DNA of 64,000 bases from Pycnopodia helianthoides (taxonomy: Eukaryota > Echinodermata > Asteroidea > Forcipulatida > Asteriidae). Positions within the stretch are counted from its first letter, which is position 1. Every line of letters starts with the position of its first letter. Under the pieces are notes generated by a model. The model saw nothing but the letters and a program-made list of their open reading frames with translations. It searched no databases and was not told the origin of the DNA. Made by a program: the position numbers and the translations under genes. The DNA lies in NCBI GenBank assembly GCA_032158295.1, contig JASTWB010000029.1, positions 124,001-188,000 on the forward strand, written 5' to 3'. Below, one piece after another: positions 56,486 through 64,000 of this stretch.

Positions 56486-58403
56486 AGACAGCACTAAACA
56501 TTATGCTAGACCACAAGAAGGTGTACCCTGAGGTCAACTTTAGGTCAACATGAAGCTAAACAAACTTCTTGTAAAACTGTCATCTAACAAAGTCTGATTT
56601 CAGTGGAAAATTAAACACAATTGGTATATTAAGTAATAAACTATAGTCAGGATAATTATATAATTGGTAAATAACTTGACTTTGTGAATGTAAACATGGA
56701 ATTTGATATTTTGGTCACTGGGCATAGTAAACATAAAACTAACAGTTCATCAAATGAGATTGGTTATAATAATAGTTGACAATAAATTGATGAGTATACA
56801 TGTATGATCATAAAAATCTCACAATAGAGAAATGAAGACAAAAATTAATTTCAACAAGAAATGAAACAGAGAAAGTGTATTAGTTATTGATATTTTTATT
56901 TAGTATTCATCTCTGTCTTCAAGTATTTTCCCCACAAAATTTTGTACAAATTCTTTACACAAGGTGCTCACATTTCATGTGTACAAAAATTCATGTTCGT
57001 GATTTGTTGTTCTTTTCTTTTATTATCTGGGGTGGGGGTAGACAAATTCTTTCCAATTAGCTTGTCTGTAGGTTAGCTTGTCTGTAATGAACACAACTTA
57101 AAACCAACCTTTGAAAATTACATCAAATTTGTTGGTCAAGAAATCCCTAATTCCAGACATTCATCCTTTTGTCTGACAACCAGGATTACAAGAGCTCAAG
57201 GCTGCCATGGTTGTTTCTATTTGGTCTCAGCAGGAAGTTTATTAGGACAAAAAGGTCATTGTGTGAGTCAATCGGCTTTTATTTTATGCTGGTTGAAACG
57301 CAACAAGTTAACCCATATCCACCAAATGGTTTTGTTTACACAATGGTTGAAAATGCCAAAGCCCATTTCACGCACGCATGAAACGGAAGAGCATTACACT
57401 AAATATTTATTTTTTAAAGCTCTCCCAAAAGTCTTACCCTAAGAAATTATATACTGGTGGAAAGAGTAGGAAATTATCTTTATTCTTATATTACATAGAT
57501 TATGTTTCATAATTCATGTCAATAGTACAATGCAGAAAAATTGTGACAAAAATGTTTAGTTTCATAATTAAAAACTCTCTTTTTTTTATTTCAAGTAATG
57601 AAAAATAGTAGATTGATAAATGCTGTTACTAGAGCACTATGTTCGTTTTATAAGCTTCAAAATGGTGTATAAATTGTACTGTAACATGAAGCAGCTTACC
57701 GAAATGAGACCTTTTGATAAGAAAGTGTCGGAAAAACACGCTCTATGCGGGGAAATCACACGACAACAAAAACCCATGTAACGTCCGTAGCAACAATTTC
57801 CCCCATCAAACTTCATTGGCTCATTACATTATAAATACAGGCCATAACGTCGTAAACAGGGAATATGAACGTGTACGGAGTTACTTGGCAGTTGCTGTCT
57901 GTTTCACACATTTTTAAAGCTCAAAATCTGCATCAAATCACCTGTATTCTTCGCTTCATGCTCGGAGTTTTCACGACAAGTTGTTTATCAGTATTTCTTC
58001 TTGCGGTACTGCCTAAATTTAGAGCCATATTCCAGCATGCCACGGCTGATTATCAGCATGGCTTACAGCCCAGTCACAGTGGAAAAAAAGGGCTTTCATT
58101 TATTGTTCTCAAAAGAGAAAAGTAAATCCTAGTGCAAACTTATGAGAATGTGTTGTCTTTACTTTGATATTCTCAACGACAACAAATTTGATCCGAGTAT
58201 TCTAAAAATTGATGCAAACATTTTTGAAACCCTGGTTTGAACTAGTTAATGGGGAACAACTTATAACGTTATAACCTGTTTGTTCATACTTAAGGAGTAC
58301 CTATTAATAATGAACTGTTTATTCAAGAAGATCTTCAAACCGGACATAACAAGAGACTTTAACATGAAATAAATGTTCCCAGTGAATCAAGAATATTGCT
58401 TAC
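56486..58403. other. 3' flank of the TRIM gene and unassigned sequence
   Basis: AATAAA at 56635-56640 could be the poly(A) signal of the TRIM gene; another is at about 56780. Open frames at 57.2-57.4 and 57.7-58.1 kb have no recognisable domain or splice context. Confidence 0.45.
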
Positions 58404-58594
58404 CTCTCGATCATGTGTCATTGTGAGCTTCCTGTTTGTTGTACATCTCCAACTCTCCCTGTAGTGTATTCAAAGGTTTACTGGTAGAGTCTTCAGCATC
58501 TGCCCTGGGAGTCTGAGACTGACTAGGATCTTGAGGGTCTTGGGTAACCATGGTTATGGGCTTCCAAGATGCTGGTAGACATGAGGAGGGACAC
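58404..58594 (-). pseudogene. Broken paralogue of the 32-kb first coding exon
   Basis: Minus strand: acceptor CTCAG at 58595, ATG at 58549-58551, donor GAGAG/GTAAGCA. The encoded start (MVTQDPQDPSQSQTPR) equals that at 32.2 kb, but an 11-nt length difference near the 3' end brings a TGA in frame after 46 residues. It is either a dead copy or a gene using a different donor. Confidence 0.55.
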
Positions 58595-59970
58595 CTGAGA
58601 TAAAAAAATATCAGAGTAAAGTAAGAAGAGCTAAAACAAGGAAGTGAATATTGCAGGCATGAGAATCGGCAATGACGTAAACCGGAAATCAATTACGAAA
58701 AAAATGAATGTCCCGATTTTGAGCAATGTCCGGAAATTGGGCAAGGTGACCCAGGCGTCAGCGCCGCACTCGGAGAACCCCCAATGCGGTAGTGGGACCG
58801 GGGTCGAGTTAATAGGAGGGAAATACTCAATACTCAACAAACTTGCACGTGTATACACGGTACAAAACACGTGCATTGTTTTGTCAGTAGACTTTCAAAA
58901 GTCTCCACACATGTATCTTTGCTGCAGCAGTAAACGTATTACGGGCAAACATTATTGAACTGTACCATTAATGAAGCTAGGAATAAGACAAGTCTATACA
59001 TCCATTGCGGTGCTCGCTGCTGCATGCGCGGTGCATGGAAGACAGCAAGCCGCATATTAGGCCAGCTGCCGGGCAATTTATTGTTTACGTGCCGTTTTTT
59101 TTCCACAAACACCATGTGGATCCGCGATATACGATTACAAAGGTAAACTTACAATGTCTGATTAGAGAAGAGGGATTAGCGAAATCTAAATAATGTATAC
59201 CCCCTACAACTCACCTCCCCAAAGTTTGTATCAAATTCACACTGAACTCGAAGACCACAAATTTGAAAGGGAAAAAAACAGAAATCCGGTTTAAATCGGA
59301 AGATTCTCATGCCTGATATTGTCAAACTGTCTGATTTCAATTCAAAGACTCTATAAACAGAAAGATTGGAAAGTATGTATCCAGTACTGTATGTCCTCTC
59401 TACCAAACAGGGACCTTCAACATGAATTGAAAAAGCAAAGCAAAATAAAGCAACACATATTACAACAAATTATTGAATATAGGAGTCTTGAAAAAGTTAT
59501 GACTAAGTAAGTCATTATAGAAACAGCAGAGTCATGTCTGTATAAATTATCATCCGGTCTTGTTCCTAAAGCATTATGAGGTATTTGAATCGAACCTACA
59601 TGTAACTACGATGCAGGCATTGAATTGAAATGATCTCGACATACAAAAAAAATGTTGAAGTAGCTTTGATTGGTCGGGTCAGACCGGGACAAGCTTTGGC
59701 CGACTGGGACCGAGAGTAAATCAACAAACTCGACCGCACATAAATTCTGTAACATCATTTGAAAATATCATTGAAATTTGTGAGAACTGAGAAGAAAAAA
59801 AAACTACCTGTTAATTCCAATTTAGCATGTGTATTATTGTCATAATTATCATTTTTCATCAATCAAGGCCAATGGTATAAATTGTCGTAAGTAAAGGGCA
59901 ACATTGGCTACATTTATTGTGGATTAGTGCACAGCGTCACCTCACCCCTCTCATGTTCTAATGATTCCAG
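58595..59970. other. Unassigned region
   Basis: Short open frames on both strands overlap and none resembles a known family. No repeat boundaries were identified. Confidence 0.35.
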
Positions 59971-60085
59971 GGGCAAGCTGCAATCCATCTGCAATACCTG
60001 AACATGTCCACAAACTCTTTCCCAGGGTAACAACTAGTGGTAGTATTGCCAGTGTACGTGACATGAGCACTACCAACAGATGTAG
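59971..60085 (+). other. Candidate internal exon, product unknown
   Basis: A 115-nt segment between acceptor CTAATGATTCCAG and donor AG/GTATGAG is open in one frame for 37 codons (ASCNPSAIPEHVHKLFPRV...). No homologue is recognised, and no neighbouring exon with a matching phase was found; the open segment at about 60315-60449 begins in a different phase. Weak candidate only. Confidence 0.25.
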
Positions 60086-62925
60086 GTATGAGAGTAGGGC
60101 AACATAATTATTATAATAATTGATGCATGTGACTACATTGTACAATGTAGGTGAATCCAAATCATGATTTGTTTAATGTTGCGGAGAGACCTGCCAGACA
60201 CAGCTTCATAATGGAATCATTGTATCACATGCAGCAGATAAAAGTAGTGCTTTGTGTATAATTCAGGTGGCTCTGAAAGCTCTCGCAGTGATTTCAGATT
60301 GTTTTTCTTTACAGTTAGGCCCCCAATACCAATTGCAATATGTCCATGTCAAAGGCAAATATTACAAGTTTTCGGTGTCGTTTGTGTGGAACGTTGTGTG
60401 GTGCGTGCGTAGTGCTATTAAGCCATGGACAGCACGTGTTCATCACTAGAGCCCAGTACCAAAAAAAACTGATAACAAGTTTTTATCGGTAAATGTAAGA
60501 ACGTTGTTTAAACATCAAGTGCATCTTGTGTTTAAACACTAGTTTTAATTTACTCTCATACCAATGTGTAATGAGCATTCTGAGTCTGGAGGTCAAATTC
60601 AGACTTGATACCAGTATGAGATCTAGAGTATCACTCTGCAATAATTCAACAGATCACAGATCAAAGTGAACCAAACTAACCAGCTAACTGGATTATCAAG
60701 AAGAAAATAAACCTTCAGGTCTATCAGAATAAATTATGACTTAATTTACAATGATTTGATTATTTGTACCCATTTTCCCCCAACATGTGAAGAGCCAATT
60801 AGAACCCTAGTATAAAATGTAAACATATATCCATGTAATTCCTCAGGATATTTATGACAGCTTGAGTCAATAATGAATGCTTTCGTCCAGCAATTCTTGC
60901 ATCAGTAGAATACTTAGACTGAACAAGTTTTGTGCACACTGAATGCTATCATTGAGTTAGCAAAAGATGATTTTTGAGTAGCAACTGCAATACATTTTAC
61001 GACTGCCTAGTATTTTGTGATGACATACAAGGGAAATCAATCTGGTGATTTACGCGTTATATACCGAGCGCCTTATACGCAAATTTACGGCTATTATCAT
61101 GTGAAAATGAATGAGTGCCCTCAACTACCGTGATACTATGACCTACACATTACTAGACCCAACAACACTTTGCTATCATTAGGACATTATCTGAGTGCAT
61201 GTTGGGTCCAATTGAACACTGATGTGTTTCTTGGTACAACTGTACACAATTTTATATAAAAAACAGGGTGTGACTAAAAACTGCTCCAAGCTCCATCAAA
61301 GGCCTCTATAAAATTGTTTGAACTCACCTGACGTAAGCAGGAGATGTTGCCGGTTAATATGGTGGTACAGTTGTGTCAGTCACAGGCTGGATTCTCAGCA
61401 AGGTTCCACAAGCACATGTTGGTAATGAAGCACCTTAGGCCAGTCCACAGTCTGTTAAGTCTCAACCATTCACAATGCATAAATTTGGCATCAAACTGAT
61501 CACCAAGCTCACCTAATAGAAACAACGATGTTTACAAAAAGAAAAATCAATGAAAGGTCACACTAACTGTTGTGCAAGGTTACACTGAACATTGATAGAA
61601 AAGGAAATGTCATGTTTACAAATGCCCAACAAGCCAGTCAGTTTCTTGACTTTGATCTAGGTGGTCAATAAAATAATAGGCTTTTAGACCTTCTCAAGTT
61701 GTCACTTTTTGTCTATGGAAGACTATAACTATGAGGCTACTTTTGTCCCCTCCTGGTTTTCACTTCCAACATTCTACATCTAGACTTATGCTTCAAATCA
61801 AAGATGTGAATCTTGTAAGTTGTAGGGCATTTGTACAGTGGTATTAACAAACATAATATGAGCATTCACTCGGACCCAACATACGCCAGATAATGTCCAG
61901 TAGCTCGGACTAGGGTACACCTATGTACTTGGTTGTACCATGGTTGAACGCTTTATTATAGTAAAAATTTCCCTTTTTCAAATATATTAAAACTATACAT
62001 CAAATTAAAGGTCTATTCAGGAGAAATTCAATGGTGCAAATGCCACTGTCATAGGTGTTTTTGTTAATGAGTTATGCCTTTCAAAAGACACCATACACAA
62101 GGTCACCAACTGAGGTAAAGAGATTGTTATATTAAGACCCCCCAGACTGCCACGGCATTTCAGCCCTATCTCTAACGTGCCCTCATAGGTAAAAAAAAAT
62201 GAGATTTTATCGAGTACCATGATAGAATTAAAACCTCCATAAAAAAAATGTGCGACCTCACGCAGGAACAAAACATCTTTTCTTACTCAAAAATGGACAA
62301 GGAATTTACTGATATAGGTTTGACAGCATACCCCGCCGTCGCTGAATGTATAAATTCCTGTAAAATACGAAATTTAGTCAAAATTTGCCCCAAAACAGTA
62401 AAAAAAAATACGTAAAAACCTTATTTATTCACCGATTGAGACGGGAAAAAAGCACCGTAGACTTTCCAATCCTCTCTCTATCAATAGATGGCAGTATGTT
62501 TCGATTAGAAGTCAAGAGAGGGTGGTATAATTGAAAACGGTCAGAGCCAATTTATCTCTCAAAAAGGTTTTAAAATGGCTGTGCTCGCGGTCGTCGCGTA
62601 GGTGACCATCTCTGAATTTTTTTAATGTGTGAAAAAGTGAGGAAAAGTTTTGCCTTTTTCAAAGAGATTATGAAAGAAGAGAGTTTTATTGACCTACAGG
62701 AGTGATTTGAAGCTCAGACAGCATGTTAGTTCGAAGCAACAATTACATTAACTTGAAAAACCTCTTTTTTGTGTGCGGCCAGAATAGGAAATGTCAATAT
62801 CGCGCTACGGCTACACAGGCCAGGGCTAGCCTAGTGCACCCTAGTGTGTTAAATGTACATAGAAACCCAAATGCTAAACACAAAGAGAGACAATGAACAT
62901 TATGTTAAAACAAAAATAAATATGT
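60086..62925. other. Unassigned region with one distant inverted repeat
   Basis: 28-bp arm 61182-61209 (GGACATTATCTGAGTGCATG...) recurs inverted at 61872-61898. No gene could be supported. Confidence 0.4.
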
Positions 62926-62931
62926 ACATAC

Positions 62932-63038
62932 CACACATTTGAAATTGAAGCGTCACTGTCAGTGTCAGTGTCACTGGCAGTCTCTTCTGTCACTGTGACA
63001 CTGCACGGCAACTTCGTGTGGACTCGTTTATTATACAT
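62932..63038 (-). other. Possible first coding exon, low confidence
   Basis: Minus strand ATG at 63036-63038 opens 35 codons that become acidic (TEETASDTDTDSDASISNV) and run to a donor (GTGTG/GTATGT). The acidic run coincides with a CACTGACA-type short repeat, so the reading could be accidental. Confidence 0.2.
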
Positions 63039-63049
63039 GTGTTATGTTT

Positions 63050-63230
63050 CAACCTCGTCCCCAGGGTGTGTCGAATAGTACGAGGTTGACCGCTATTGTA
63101 AACATGGTTGGAAATAAAGTAAACCATGGGGACGAGGTTGGTAATGTGTGTAACCAGCATGACAAGTAGGGAGGCAGGGTTCCGGATTCGCTCGTCCCCA
63201 GCGCCTTGCCTTAAAACCAAAGGCGCTGGG
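63050..63230. repeat. Two inverted repeats, possible MITE relic
   Basis: CAACCTCGTCCCCA (63050-63063) is inverted exactly at 63127-63140. CCCAGCGCCTT (63197-63207) is inverted at 63220-63230. The class is unknown. Confidence 0.6.
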
Positions 63231-64000
63231 ATGGGCAAACGTATCGTTAACGTTAATGCTCAGTCCCATCATGCATCACACTCACACTGCAAGCACTGCA
63301 CGCATGACGTACTTCCTGAACAAGAATCTGTGCAAGCTGATTAGCCCATCCCAGCTGTCCTGGATAGGCCGCTGGGGCCGAGCGAAGGTTCCGGATCCAA
63401 CAGTAGACTGGTCCCCAGTCTAGCCGGAAGAGGGCGGCAGAGCTGGATTTAATTGCAACAACCTCCACCATTCATCACATCACGGATATCATGTAGGCGT
63501 AAATGAACAAGGAGCCAGTGTCGTCATAGGGAAATCCCCAGGATCGGAAATTAACAACATGGGCTGAGGTTGATTCAAAAGAAGGCTCTATCAGGATAAA
63601 TTTATTCACAGTTCGCCGTATAGGAGGAAAACAAAATGGTGGTACTAATTGCAAATTATCCGAACGGTCTATTTTTTCATTCACAATTTAGCTAACACCA
63701 TTTTCTTGACCGTGAGTAAGGCCTGGAATAGCCCACCTTGTTGGGCTGTCATGGCTCTCTTTTAACATCGGTCATATAACACTCACCATTACAGCCCACC
63801 ATCTCTACGCACCATAAAATAGCGAAAGTGTTTGCCCGACACTATTGGGAGTTTTTGATTGCTAATTTCTCCCATTTCTAAACATCCCATATTATTCAAA
63901 CCTACTCATATTATTCCTTACATTTCCAAGTTTACTATGATACATGACAGGGCTTACCAAATGATACCATTGTCCAGATGTGATGATTTGAAAATGGCAC
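63231..64000. other. Right end, unassigned
   Basis: Higher GC than the rest of the window near 63.2-63.45 kb, but no exon or RNA was recognised. Confidence 0.35.

Noticed and set aside
57169..57442. Two overlapping ~70-codon plus-strand frames
   Set aside because: No domain, no conserved splice sites, and both frames are equally open.
60252..60449. Terminal exon for the candidate at 59971-60085
   Set aside because: Its reading phase after the acceptor TTTCTTTACAG does not match the phase of the upstream candidate; joining them gives an immediate stop.

Overview
This is eukaryotic genomic DNA. It is AT-rich, most of it is repeats, and the protein-coding part is sparse and intron-bearing. Two RING/B-box/coiled-coil/beta-propeller (TRIM-type) genes, two tRNA-headed SINEs, several hAT-type elements and a Gmr1-like Ty3/gypsy retrotransposon point to an invertebrate deuterostome, most likely an echinoderm. 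The phylum is inferred: TRIM-propeller expansions and Gmr1-like elements are typical of such genomes, but nothing here fixes a species.

Layout. Positions 0.86-8.87 kb hold a diverged segmental duplication (copies A and B) carrying decayed minus-strand exons of an unrecognised coiled-coil gene. A small block of 77-bp satellite lies between the copies and a hAT element interrupts copy A. Positions 8.9-15.4 kb hold two SINEs, several MITEs, a LINE fragment, another decayed exon and a second hAT copy. The best intact host gene is a two-exon TRIM-propeller gene on the minus strand (15.9-18.5 kb). From 19 to 32 kb there are only repeats: a GTAC-rich tandem, two hairpin-ended elements, a 16-bp array, a 145-bp array and microsatellites. 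At 32.07 kb there is an open minus-strand first coding exon of the coiled-coil family; a broken paralogue of it lies at 58.4 kb.

At 32.9-42.3 kb an old tyrosine-recombinase plus SGNH-hydrolase-like relic is split by a young, structurally complete 8.1-kb LTR retrotransposon (two 1530-bp LTRs, 5-bp target duplication GTGTT, PBS, PPT and one 1536-codon Gag-Pol frame). Its integrase lies before its reverse transcriptase. Positions 42.3-53.8 kb form a composite satellite locus in which 190-bp arrays, 77-bp arrays, two kinds of long spacer and three tRNA-like units recur in a fixed order. At 54.7-56.5 kb is a plus-strand TRIM-propeller gene whose RING finger is interrupted by an in-frame TAA. Positions 56.5-64 kb are mostly unassigned, with a few weak exon candidates and inverted repeats.

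How the parts relate. The two TRIM genes would act as ubiquitin ligases with a propeller sensor domain. The rest records nested transposition and satellite turnover. The 77-bp array with the same right flank occurs at both 5 kb and 54 kb, so pieces of this locus have been copied over about 48 kb. All work was by eye; alignments and searches are named where they would decide a point.
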